This document shows positions 43,986-52,968 of a DNA stretch of 64,000 nucleotides, piece by piece (position 1 is the stretch's first letter; each line of letters opens with the position of its first letter). The translations under genes were made by a program, and so were the position numbers. The stretch covers positions 434,001 through 498,000 of the forward strand of contig CAVQBR010000002.1 of the NCBI GenBank assembly GCA_963710865.1, read 5' to 3'. The notes under the pieces were generated by a model that had not been told where the DNA came from, made no database searches, and was given only the letters and a program-made list of their open reading frames with translations. Source of the DNA: PRDV01 sp963710865. Lineage in GTDB: Bacteria; Babelota; Babeliae; Babelales; Babelaceae.

Positions 43986-44961
43986 GCACTCTCTTTTTTT
44001 TAACAGACTCCAAAAATGTTTGCATTTCCTTAAAAACAGGTTCAACAAAATAGCTATTTACCCCATGACCCATTCCCGGAATAATCACCAATTGAGCCCC
44101 CGGAATTGCTTTAGCAGTAAACTGGGCATGTTCGAGTGGGAAAAATGCATCGGTATCACCATGTAAAACCAACGTTGGCGCTTTAATCGAACGGACCATT
44201 TCCGTACGAACGGGGGCATTCATAATAGTCTTGATGTGATTTTGAGATGCTTGAGGATTCTTTGTATGTTTATCAAGACGCTTGGCTAAAGCTCGAATTT
44301 CTTGTTCGTTAAATCCAACAGGTCCATGGGCTACTTTTGTATTTGCAAGGAATCGCTGCATTCGCTCTTCAGCGGTAGTTTTGGGCATTTTCTGAATGTT
44401 CCCCAAAGCAGTGAGGGTAACCTTTGAGGGAGCTGGTAACACACTATGGCTCGTATCCTTCCCGGACATAGCATCTGCCAAAGCAGAGTGATCTACTGTA
44501 GATCCTATCAATGTTATGGATAAAACACGCTCCGGATATTTAGCAGCTAAGATTTGTGCAATAAAGCCACCCATTGAGAGGCCAACGAGGTGAGCTTTTT
44601 TGATACCATACGCATCAAGAATCGATGTCGCATCGTGAGCTAAGTCATCCAATGTATAGGGATTTTTCGCAAAATCAGTGCCACTAGATGCACCCACATC
44701 ACGATAATCGAAACGGAGTACAAAATAACCCTGTGATGCCAATTTTTTGCACAACGCATCTGGCCAACTTAGGCCGGAACTACTGGCACCCATCAGCAAT
44801 AAGATCGGCACATCTCCTTTCTTGCCAAAGCTTTCTGTCCAGAGGGAAACCGATGTATGGGGCAGAGTAATGAACTTCTCGCAAGGCTTTGTTGCATAAA
44901 AATAATAGCTTACTCCAAGGGTAGTAGCCAGCATAACAACAATTAATGGTAATTTTTTCAT
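43963..44961 (-). CDS. secreted or membrane-anchored alpha/beta hydrolase
   Basis: An N-terminal hydrophobic helix (LPLIVVMLATTLGVSYYFY) acts as signal or anchor. The fold follows with the oxyanion loop region (LLMGASSSGLSW), nucleophile elbow GLSMGG, the acid in HGDTDAFFPLEHA and the base in GMGHGVNSY. A complete Ser-Asp-His triad is therefore visible. The closest general types are lipase/esterase or haloperoxidase-like hydrolases; the substrate is unknown. A strong site (gaggagg) precedes the ATG. It is followed by the TPR gene with overlapping ends. It resembles the hydrolase at 4416-5426 only at family level. Confidence 0.88.
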   Translation of the reverse strand: MKKLPLIVVMLATTLGVSYYFYATKPCEKFITLPHTSVSLWTESFGKKGDVPILLLMGASSSGLSWPDALCKKLASQGYFVLRFDYRDVGASSGTDFAKNPYTLDDLAHDATSILDAYGIKKAHLVGLSMGGFIAQILAAKYPERVLSITLIGSTVDHSALADAMSGKDTSHSVLPAPSKVTLTALGNIQKMPKTTAEERMQRFLANTKVAHGPVGFNEQEIRALAKRLDKHTKNPQASQNHIKTIMNAPVRTEMVRSIKAPTLVLHGDTDAFFPLEHAQFTAKAIPGAQLVIIPGMGHGVNSYFVEPVFKEMQTFLESVKKKRVHDKTGKL

Positions 44962-45351
44962 AAGGCCTCCTCAATTAGCAAATCAAAATCTATTAGTTTT
45001 TTTCTTGATCTATACTCTTGGCTTTCTAGAAAAACGAAGAAAATTGAAAGAGAGCCATTAGATAGATTTTATGATGGTAAGATAAGATACACGGTTTGAT
45101 TGTTTCCACATGAGACACCTGCAAAATAGCATCGTAGCGCGTTCATCCGATTGAGTAATCATTAGACGAGTATACCTCAGCAAAGTAGCAATATCAAGCG
45201 CTTCATATAAAAAAATGGCATCGTGCATTTTTTGGAAAAAATAAGGTAATTCATACCAAGACAATTCGACCTTTTCGCCGTTTCCTGGGCATTAATGAAT
45301 CATTGCCTTTTCATATTCAAAATGCTTAAAAAGCTCTTTCTTTTGGTAAGC
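44962..45351. other. intergenic stretch, no confident gene
   Basis: A short open frame on the minus strand (about 45058-45264) has no recognisable features and a composition not clearly coding. I see no RNA or repeat. Confidence 0.45.
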
Positions 45352-46566
45352 TTACAGGGACTGGCCCCTGAACTGTTCTTGCGTTTTAATTACTAAGTGA
45401 GCTATTAAATTTACAAATACTTCCGGACCACAGCCACGGTCCAAGCTCCTTATCCATGTAGTATTGAAAAGCTCAGCGTCCTCTGGACCGATCCGAGGTG
45501 GCAAAAAACCACGAGAGAGGAGTAGGTAACTTGCCAAGATCCTTCCTGTTCGTTTATGTGCATTATTAAAAGGATGAATAAATCCTATCATCCACCACAA
45601 AATTGCTGCTACTTCAATGGGATGCATAGAAGATGAATTTGCATGTATGAGAGCGTTTGTTAATAATTCATTGACTCCTTGTGGCGACGGGTAGTGATGA
45701 ACACGCTTTCTGATCCACTTAATTATATCAATGTACCCCTCTCTATGACCTACGTCATCGCTTTCCTCCATTTCCCACTTCTCAGCCAGAGAGCTATCAA
45801 TTACCAGTGGTTCACGGGTGTAGCGATCAATACAATTCATCCTGGCGATTGTTCGTAGCAGTTGTCTTATGTCTGAGGTAGGAATATATTTTGTGTCTAC
45901 GACTCTTAGATATCTATCTTGACTGTTAAGAAGCTCTGTTCTCGTTTTACAAAAAGGGATATTTGCCCTACTTGGATCGACTAACTCTAGTTCCTTGAAC
46001 ATTTCAAGGCAGCCTGGACCTTTTTCCACATATTTCAAAAATAAATACTCAGTGGAATAGCAAGAGTTTTTGTACAACATAGCAGGTTCTGTTCTAAAAT
46101 TACCATGACTAGGAATTGTCAGGCGCGTTAGTCGGCCATTAATCTCTTTTACAGAATCGACCGATAACATGCAACCATCTCTAAGAAATATTTCAACTAA
46201 ATTCACTGCGTTCACCCAATCATACATTTCTGCATAGTCAATGTACTTATCTTTTAATGCAATGTCATTCGGCGGTCCAACTTTAAAAAAAGCTGATGCA
46301 AGAGTTTTTACCTGAGCTTCTGTCGCCGCCCCTGCAGCCTTCTTAATCTGATCAAGGCGTTCTTGCGACCAATGAGCATATTTGTATTGAGTGGGATTAC
46401 CATAAAGGTAAGCAGGTACATGGTCGAAAGGCCCACAAAATGGTAGAATTTCATCGATTATAATCTGAGGAACCGGCTTCACAGCGCTAGCTGTCATGCC
46501 TTGCGCACCATATGACATAGTCAGGCAACAGGCGAAGCAAGCAAAGACTTTTAAAGACATTTTCAT
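45352..46566 (-). CDS. secreted Fic-domain protein with variant active-site motif
   Basis: A signal peptide (VFACFACCLTMSYGAQG) precedes a helical N-terminal part, and residues ~225-400 form a Fic/Doc-type domain. The active loop reads HPFNNAHKRTGR (331-342). The catalytic histidine, the phenylalanine, and the K-R and TGR residues are kept, but the metal-binding D/E is replaced by N and the usual N of HPFx(D/E)GN(G/K)R by H. Canonical Fic enzymes transfer AMP or other phosphate-linked groups to host or own proteins. With this loop, activity may be altered or lost. A paralogue at 63469-64000 has the same H and K-R pattern. It is probably an exported effector, by inference from the signal peptide. 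Confidence 0.85.
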   Translation of the reverse strand: MKMSLKVFACFACCLTMSYGAQGMTASAVKPVPQIIIDEILPFCGPFDHVPAYLYGNPTQYKYAHWSQERLDQIKKAAGAATEAQVKTLASAFFKVGPPNDIALKDKYIDYAEMYDWVNAVNLVEIFLRDGCMLSVDSVKEINGRLTRLTIPSHGNFRTEPAMLYKNSCYSTEYLFLKYVEKGPGCLEMFKELELVDPSRANIPFCKTRTELLNSQDRYLRVVDTKYIPTSDIRQLLRTIARMNCIDRYTREPLVIDSSLAEKWEMEESDDVGHREGYIDIIKWIRKRVHHYPSPQGVNELLTNALIHANSSSMHPIEVAAILWWMIGFIHPFNNAHKRTGRILASYLLLSRGFLPPRIGPEDAELFNTTWIRSLDRGCGPEVFVNLIAHLVIKTQEQFRGQSL

Positions 46567-46873
46567 CAGAGCATTCCTCTCTATGGGGGTGTTGTACTAG
46601 AAAATTTATTTTATCATTCTCGATATTTTTAATCAAACGAATACATGAATGCGGGTTGCCCCTACAACGGCGTTATTTATAGAAAACTTACAAGACTTTG
46701 TGTACACTATTGAAGCATGAATTGACACTTCTTAATCCTCCTGATAACAGTTCATTATGCGCAGTTATAGATACAATCTTCAGTCCACGTCTGTATGTTA
46801 TTTAGAACAGGCAAGCAATCGCTAGGTATGAGAGATTGTAATGTCGCTTAGAAAAGAGAGAGAGCATATCGGA
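46567..46873. other. intergenic stretch, nothing recognised
   Basis: The gap lies between two minus-strand genes, and no gene, repeat or clear hairpin was found. Confidence 0.5.
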
Positions 46874-49498
46874 TCAGGCTTCTTTTGCCAGTACGCAAGC
46901 CTCGATATATCCTTTCAAGCATTGCCCTGTTAATGAATCTTCATTTGCAACAATTTCCTGAGGTGAACCCGTTGCAACAACTTGTCCACCCGCGATGCCA
47001 CCGCCTGGGCCAAAATCTATAATTGTATCTGCTTGAGAAATAACATCTAAGTTATGCTCAATTGCTACCACCGTATTGCCTTTGCAGACCAGTTTTTTCA
47101 GGATATCAAGCAGCCTTTGAACCTCTTGTGAATGCAAGCCCGTCGTTGGTTCATCCAGCAAATATAACGTCGATTCCCTGCCAGACTTAGATAGTTCGGC
47201 CGCTAATTTAATTCGTTGTGCTTCTCCTCCTGACAATGTCGAAGTCGATTGGCCTAGAGTCAAATATTCTAATCCAACTTGCTTCATTACATCCAAGAGT
47301 GCAAAAATCTTCGGCTGCTCCTTAAATAGAGGAATCGCCTCGCTTACCATCATATCCAAGATGTCCACGATAGTACGTCCTTGAAATTTCACTAATAATA
47401 ACTCTTCGTTGAATCGCATACCGTTGCAGACAGGACACTCCGTCTCAACATCAGGCATAAAGGCCATGTCGACAGCCACGATACCCGCTCCATTACAATT
47501 TTCACAGCGCTCATCGGATGTATTGAAAGAAAACTTATCCGCACCAAAACTACGAGCTTTTGCTTCCGGCAACGAAGCAAATACATCTCGAATCAAGTCA
47601 AAAAGTTTTATGTAAGTTGCTACATTGGAACGCGATGATTTTGTGGTACTTATGGTAACTTGATCAACCGTTACCACCCGATTAAAGTAATTTAACCCAT
47701 GGACAGAAGCATACTTTCCAGGAACTTCACTTGCATTATTAAAATGCTTTCTTGCTACCTTATCTAAGATATCAAACAAAAAAGTTGATTTTCCAGAGCC
47801 TGACACGCCTGTCATCACCACAAATTGTCCCACGGGAATACTAACATCAATGCCTTTTAGATTATGTTCGCTCGCACCGCAGATGGTAAGCATCTTACCC
47901 TCACTGGGACGAGTACGAGTTAGCTCGATAGTCGCTTTTCCAGCCAAATATTTGCCAGTAATTGATGTTGCACAAGCCATTACCTCAGCAGGGGTACCGG
48001 AAACCACAATCTCACCACCTTTGCTGCCTCCGCCAGGTCCTACATCTAGTATGTGATCAGCCTTCTTTATGATATCCATGTCATGTTCAATAACCAAAAC
48101 AGTGTTACCAGCCTCTTGTATCATCCTCAGCGTCCTTAATAACTTTGCGGTATCATGGGGATGAAGACCCGTTGTTGGCTCATCCAAAACGTACAAAACT
48201 CCCGTGAGTCCGCTACCAAGCAAGCTCGCTAATCTAAGCCTTTGGGATTCTCCTGCAGAGAGGGAAGGGAGCGTGCGGTCCAATGTTAGATAATCTAAAC
48301 CAACTTCTATTAAATTTGATGTTCGTTCTTCTAATGCACTTGAGAAAGCTGCAAGAACCTGTAATTCATCTTCTGATGCAGAGGCACCCAACGCATGAAT
48401 CCATTTTAGTAGTTCGCATAAACTAAGGCCGGCAACATCAATAATAGTTTTTCTATTAACCTTTACTTCTCTACCAATTTTTCCTAAACGTGCATTGTTA
48501 CATTCAAGACACGGCTCATGTATGATATATTTTGTGATATCACTTGGAGGATTGCCAGGATTGCCCTTATAACGATTTAATAAAGAGGGAACAAGGCCTT
48601 CAAACTTCCCTTCGCCAACCTTATGAGGCGCTTTGATACCCTTGTGCGCCTTAACAAAATCCGGAAAAGTAATCCCGTAAAGCAAAAAATTTCTCTGCTC
48701 CTTGGTGTAGTTGCGGATGGGCGCAGCCGCATCAAAGGGAAATCTATAATGCTGACTCGCCGCATGTATGACGCCCTCGTAATGCTTTGCAATGGCCGGA
48801 TCCCAAAAATCCACCCCACCGTCTCTGATTGTTTTTTCTTCATTAAGTAAGCTTGATACATCGACATCGAGAATTTCACCTACTCCCTTACAAGCACTGC
48901 ATGCTCCAGATGTTGCATTGAATGAAAAGTGAGCCATTTTCAATTTTTCTAACTGTAGGCCACAATTCGGGCAAGCAAAATAGCTTCTCGTTATCTTCTT
49001 TGAAGAAACACGTCCCTCCTCTTCTACCTCAATAGTTGTAAGTTTGCTTTTGTCTTGCAATGGCTGTTTGACGGCTTTCCCACAACCAGGACAAGGCTGC
49101 CGGCCAAGAGCCGCAAACAAATTCCTTAGAATGGTAAGAATACCTGTTTTAGTACCAACAGTAGAACGAGGATTAAAATCAGTTACACGTTGAGAAACTC
49201 CAATCGAAGGAGACAATCCCAAGACAGCATCTACCTTTACCTTTGGTATATGATCGGTAGTCATACCAAGCGATTCCAGAAATTGCCTCACGCACTCTCT
49301 CTGCAAGACTTCGTTTGCAATCGAGGATTTACCTGACCCCGAAGGACCAGTTAAGGCAACTAATTTGCCTTTTGGAATCTCGAAACAAATATTTTTAAGA
49401 TTACGCTCTCTCGCGCCATGGACAATGATTTTGGCTAGATCTCTACTTACAGGAAGATCACATTGAGAACTACAAACAAATTTTTTAAGCATACGCAC
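46874..49498 (-). CDS. UvrA2-type ABC ATPase lacking the UvrB-binding domain
   Basis: This is a double ABC ATPase of the UvrA family with Walker A loops TGPSGSGKSS and TGVSGSGKST, signatures LSAGESQRLRLA and LSGGEAQRIKLA, both followed by LDEPTTGLH, and zinc-finger cysteine pairs (CPGC/CPNC, CSAC, CLEC, CENC/CPVC). Between the CPGCG and YFACPNCG segments there are only about 30 residues, where UvrA has the ~110-residue UvrB-binding domain. This is the hallmark of UvrA2 and of self-resistance proteins such as DrrC. It probably binds DNA lesions or drug-modified DNA without recruiting UvrB. Length 874 fits UvrA2. It stands alone, so it may have been acquired. Confidence 0.88.
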   Translation of the reverse strand: MRMLKKFVCSSQCDLPVSRDLAKIIVHGARERNLKNICFEIPKGKLVALTGPSGSGKSSIANEVLQRECVRQFLESLGMTTDHIPKVKVDAVLGLSPSIGVSQRVTDFNPRSTVGTKTGILTILRNLFAALGRQPCPGCGKAVKQPLQDKSKLTTIEVEEEGRVSSKKITRSYFACPNCGLQLEKLKMAHFSFNATSGACSACKGVGEILDVDVSSLLNEEKTIRDGGVDFWDPAIAKHYEGVIHAASQHYRFPFDAAAPIRNYTKEQRNFLLYGITFPDFVKAHKGIKAPHKVGEGKFEGLVPSLLNRYKGNPGNPPSDITKYIIHEPCLECNNARLGKIGREVKVNRKTIIDVAGLSLCELLKWIHALGASASEDELQVLAAFSSALEERTSNLIEVGLDYLTLDRTLPSLSAGESQRLRLASLLGSGLTGVLYVLDEPTTGLHPHDTAKLLRTLRMIQEAGNTVLVIEHDMDIIKKADHILDVGPGGGSKGGEIVVSGTPAEVMACATSITGKYLAGKATIELTRTRPSEGKMLTICGASEHNLKGIDVSIPVGQFVVMTGVSGSGKSTFLFDILDKVARKHFNNASEVPGKYASVHGLNYFNRVVTVDQVTISTTKSSRSNVATYIKLFDLIRDVFASLPEAKARSFGADKFSFNTSDERCENCNGAGIVAVDMAFMPDVETECPVCNGMRFNEELLLVKFQGRTIVDILDMMVSEAIPLFKEQPKIFALLDVMKQVGLEYLTLGQSTSTLSGGEAQRIKLAAELSKSGRESTLYLLDEPTTGLHSQEVQRLLDILKKLVCKGNTVVAIEHNLDVISQADTIIDFGPGGGIAGGQVVATGSPQEIVANEDSLTGQCLKGYIEACVLAKEA

Positions 49499-50211
49499 CC
49501 TTTACTTTAAATTTATTTTAAGAATTCAAAACGCGATCTATTAATGATAAATATTTACAAAAGTATTGTCAAATCAAACAGAATTACTAACTTTACGACC
49601 AAAATGCACACTAGAAGGGCAAACAAAGATTGTTTCGGTGCTATAGGGGGGATGCCTATTACTGCTTTATCAAGAACTATCAAAATGACAAGCTGACCTA
49701 ATCAATCACACCTCTCCAAAACTGCTTGAGGTAATGAAATTTTAATTATGCTGGAAAAATGAAAAATCACTGGAACTTGACAGTAGCCAACTCAAGCACA
49801 TCCATCAGAGAACTCTTCTAAAAAAAGAACTGGACCGTCGCGCTAAAAATTGAAAACTCGGACGAGTCGATATAATAGGCTTTTAAGAAAACTTTACAGA
49901 CTTTATGACGAAACTTCTTTAAAAAAACAGCCCTTAATCTGGAACACAAATAACGTAATTACGACTATTGGAAGGAGATAATCCAAAACAGTATCTTTTC
50001 TCAGCTTTGTGCTACTTTAATATTGAATGTTAAATCAGCACAATTATGAGGTTAAGTAGTAGCTTTTGGGGGCCCGCACCCGGACTCCAGTTTTCTAGCA
50101 GATGTTGAAAATGGTCATGGAATTATTCTTGACGAGTTTCATACCTCCCCCAACTGTTATTACATATACAATTAGAGGTAGACGAAAAGAAGAAGTACAT
50201 GAAATAGAAAA
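49499..50211. other. 713-base stretch without a recognised gene
   Basis: No convincing coding frame, RNA or repeat was found. A 42-codon frame on the plus strand near 50103-50231 runs antiparallel into the AbiEii gene and is probably chance. The stretch separates two accessory blocks and may be the remains of deleted genes. Confidence 0.45.
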
Positions 50212-50937
50212 TCAACGCAGCAATTCCTGAGACAATGCTGATTTTAAATAAAAGATTGTTTCACTAATCAGGCTTGACTTAGCCAAAGCCTTTTGTCGAG
50301 GTGTTAACAATTCGCCCATTCCAGAAAGTACATTTAGCTCACTTATCTCTATAAGTGAATCGATACATTTCTGCAGGAAGTCCTTATAAGACATACCACT
50401 TCGTCGCTCCACAATCTGCTTGTTAAGTGGCCAATAATTGCTGAGAAAAAACCAAACATCGAAAATATCTCGATTCGTTTTCCCGATTCGTTCAAGCATT
50501 GCAACAATCTCATGCGCTACCATATCTTCCTGTACCATCACATTCATACCTATTCCGAGATAAGTCTTCATGTCATATCTGGATCCAAAGTCTCTTTTAT
50601 TAATTTCCACCTTTATATTCTGCGCATGAAGGGTCTTGCGGTGATAAGACAAAAGAAAAAAAAGCCCATTCCTTTTTTTCATTGCATCTTTTATTATACC
50701 ATAGCTACCAAGCATACTCTTAAATCGCTCAAAGAGCTCATCTTCGCCCTGATGATCCAAAAGATCAAAATCCAAGTCGACAGAAAAACGGGGAAGTTCG
50801 TAAAAGAGCATAGCAGCCGTACCCCCCTTAAAACCCAAACGTGAGCCAAAATACGGAGTTAAATAAATGTCTTTAAGCAATCCCATCAGAATCTGCTTAT
50901 GCTGCGCCGTATCAAGTGTCATTGCTATCCTTTTCAT
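50212..50937 (-). CDS. AbiEii-type nucleotidyltransferase toxin
   Basis: The fold signature is clear: LGFKGGTAAMLFYELPRFS followed by VDLDFDLL gives the GGT and DxD residues of the AbiEii/MenT nucleotidyltransferase family. Further typical motifs are KVEINKRD and the DIFDVWFFL helix region. Members of this family transfer nucleotides to RNA (tRNA acceptor stem modification for MenT3) and arrest growth; the AbiE pair gives phage abortive infection. The gene overlaps the 3' end of the AbiEi-type antitoxin gene by 26 bases, the usual order. Being catalytically complete, it is likely an active toxin. Confidence 0.85.
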   Translation of the reverse strand: MKRIAMTLDTAQHKQILMGLLKDIYLTPYFGSRLGFKGGTAAMLFYELPRFSVDLDFDLLDHQGEDELFERFKSMLGSYGIIKDAMKKRNGLFFLLSYHRKTLHAQNIKVEINKRDFGSRYDMKTYLGIGMNVMVQEDMVAHEIVAMLERIGKTNRDIFDVWFFLSNYWPLNKQIVERRSGMSYKDFLQKCIDSLIEISELNVLSGMGELLTPRQKALAKSSLISETIFYLKSALSQELLR

Positions 50938-51532
50938 TATTTTCTACTGATTTATGATACATTTCAACTTTCTTTGCCATACGCTTGTTTCCTCCATAAA
51001 TAGGCAATATCTCATAGACTTTCGCCCAATCGAGAGGCCGCAAGTTATCAAAGTAATAATCGGCATGCAGGTAAAGCGTGTCCAAGAAAGCTCTCTCTGG
51101 CGAAGCAATACTATAACGCTCTCTGTTTTCGACCCCTTTGGAGTTCGTCAATATGGTTCCCTTAATAGCTTTAAAAATATACAGCTGACCATCAATTTCG
51201 ATCGTCGTTGATTTGTAAGAAGCAACGAAAATTTGCGAATAATACTGAAAAATAATCCCAGCCTGCCTGAGCACCGATTCAAAACTTATGTAGGCTGGTG
51301 TATACAGTTTTGTAGCAAACTCAAATCGATCATATTCTTTTCCCTTTGCGTAAAAACCACGCCTGATGCGATATAAGTATCCACGCTTCACATAATAATT
51401 AATGCGAGCAATACAAGTACTTACGCTAGCTTTTCTTCCCCACATTAAGTACAACTCCATAAAGCTAAAAACCGTTCTCGTCGATTTTAACAGCTCCCTT
51501 AAATATCCTCGTGTCATGCCTCCTGCCCTCAC
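50912..51532 (-). CDS. AbiEi-type antitoxin / transcriptional regulator
   Basis: The N-terminal ~75 residues form a winged helix (FSFMELYLMWGRKASVSTCI, then the wing GYLYRIRRGFYAKG), as in AbiEi_4-type antitoxins. The C-terminal domain has the conserved YISFESVLRQAGI and SPERAFLDTLYL segments. AbiEi represses its own operon by binding inverted repeats and blocks AbiEii toxicity (type IV arrangement, no direct contact known). The start is uncertain: GTG 51532 has no site, while ATG 51517 follows aggagg with only one base between. An inverted repeat at 51556-51571 sits directly upstream. Confidence 0.85.
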   Translation of the reverse strand: MRAGGMTRGYLRELLKSTRTVFSFMELYLMWGRKASVSTCIARINYYVKRGYLYRIRRGFYAKGKEYDRFEFATKLYTPAYISFESVLRQAGIIFQYYSQIFVASYKSTTIEIDGQLYIFKAIKGTILTNSKGVENRERYSIASPERAFLDTLYLHADYYFDNLRPLDWAKVYEILPIYGGNKRMAKKVEMYHKSVENNEKDSNDT

Positions 51533-51555
51533 TTTTGAAACAATATCCTTCCAGG

Positions 51556-51571
51556 TTAGAAATTATTCTAA
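51556..51571. promoter_or_regulatory. inverted repeat upstream of the AbiE operon
   Basis: TTAGAA and TTCTAA form a perfect inverted repeat around ATTA, 24-40 bases before the antitoxin start. AbiEi proteins are known to bind paired inverted repeats in their promoters, so this is an operator candidate. Confidence 0.55.
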
Positions 51572-51988
51572 TCTTTAGACTTAATTTTACGACATAAATA
51601 GATAGTACGCAAAAAAACGCTCCCAGATGAGAATCACCACTCCTTTTCCCCATAAAAAACCACAGTCAATTTTAGCTCCAAACGCTTTGATTTTAACGAT
51701 CAGAGAGGATAAATGAAAAAACATGTATATCTTGACACTTGCCAGTCAATATTTTCGGGATGACTCCTAAACCTTAGGATAATTCTATTGTTTAGGCGTC
51801 ATTTAGTTTTTGATTTTTTTTGACTTAATGAACTACCTCGAATCAATCTTCGGGTATCTAACCGATCCAGCTCATCTGTCTTTTTATTGCCGCATGCTGG
51901 TGCAGTCGGACATACGAGATGATACATTAGCACTGATACATTGTGGTTTTTATGAATACTTATTCACGCCTGCAATTTTACACTTTTT
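51572..51988. other. gap between the AbiE operon and the kinase relic
   Basis: No gene is supported. The plus-strand frame from 51810 continues over the antisense of the kinase relic and is not convincing. Confidence 0.4.
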
Positions 51989-52846
51989 TTATTTTTTTAC
52001 GAAGCAAGCTTCGGGAAATGAGATGAGCTCAGTAAAGAGATCGATCCTTCGCTTCATAATTTCTGCTGCATCTGGATGTGCAACCAATTCTTCAATCGGA
52101 TTGCGGATAAAGGCACCGATCTCATATATACGGCATCCTACGACTCCCTTGGGGTCGATTGCTGTCCACAACCGCCGTTCATCAAAAGAACATTTTTATG
52201 ATGGAGATCACCATGGAGTAGATGCAATTCCTGCTGATCAGTAATCAGCCTTTCTGCTAACGATTGCACCTTTTGAATATGTTTGTAAGGGATTTCTACT
52301 CAGAAATAATCTGAGTAACCGATACAAAATCATTCTTCGCACTTACTCTTTGGTGTAAAAGCATTCATAACTTCAACAGCTATCCGCACTGCCTGCTCAT
52401 CATTGTCAGGAAAGAAGCTCTTTAAAGGGTCCCCGGCTGCAAGCACTCTATAAGGAGAGCATCGATCCCTTCCTCCCAATCAAGGAGAACAACCGATCCA
52501 TGCCCATTATAAAAAGTGAGAGCCCGCCGCTCTTCACTCAAGTCACCGGGCAAACCGAGTTTAAGCACAACCTCTTTTTGATAGGGAAGGTTTGCATCAT
52601 TACTCGACGCTTTACTCTGTGAAATCCAATGTCTCAGCTCTGTAATAAAACAGGGTAGTGGCTCCCACCTTAAGTACCTGAAAGACTTTAAGATACTGGG
52701 CAAAACGGGTACCGCACAGGTCCAGGCACTTGATAAACCATCCTTAACAAAGGAATCACTCTGCCAAGGATACTTTGTTGCCCACTTTCAATACAAGAAT
52801 GAACCAGCTCGAACCCTTGTTGTCTTACTCGAACATGCTGGCTCAT
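51989..52846 (-). pseudogene. decayed APH(6)/hydroxyurea-type phosphotransferase gene
   Basis: Pieces in different frames, in the right order, match the antibiotic and hydroxyurea kinase family. ATG 52846 opens MSQHVRVRQQGFELVHS. Then VVLKLGLPGDLSEERRAL with LLIECLQPGTL lies in 52422-52703. The catalytic loop LHLLHGDLHHKNVLL is near 52184-52230, and AIDPKGVVG followed by YEIGAFIRNP near 52110-52165. At least three frameshifts or stops separate these blocks. Intact members phosphorylate streptomycin or related compounds. Every catalytic motif is still readable, so inactivation appears recent. Confidence 0.8.
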
Positions 52847-52968
52847 CGTCCGTTGCTTCCAAATTTGCTCTCAAGTTCTTAAAATAATATGCCACCATTT
52901 AAGGTTTCATAGATTTTAGTGTATCGTAAGATATATATACTAACCTGAAATATGAAAAGAATTACCCT

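Noticed and set aside
45058..45264. 68-codon frame between the hydrolase and the Fic gene
   Set aside because: It has no start signal or recognisable motif; it was not kept as a gene.
50103..50231. 42-codon plus-strand frame ending over the AbiEii gene
   Set aside because: It is short, lacks a ribosome binding site and overlaps the toxin gene's 3' end in antisense.
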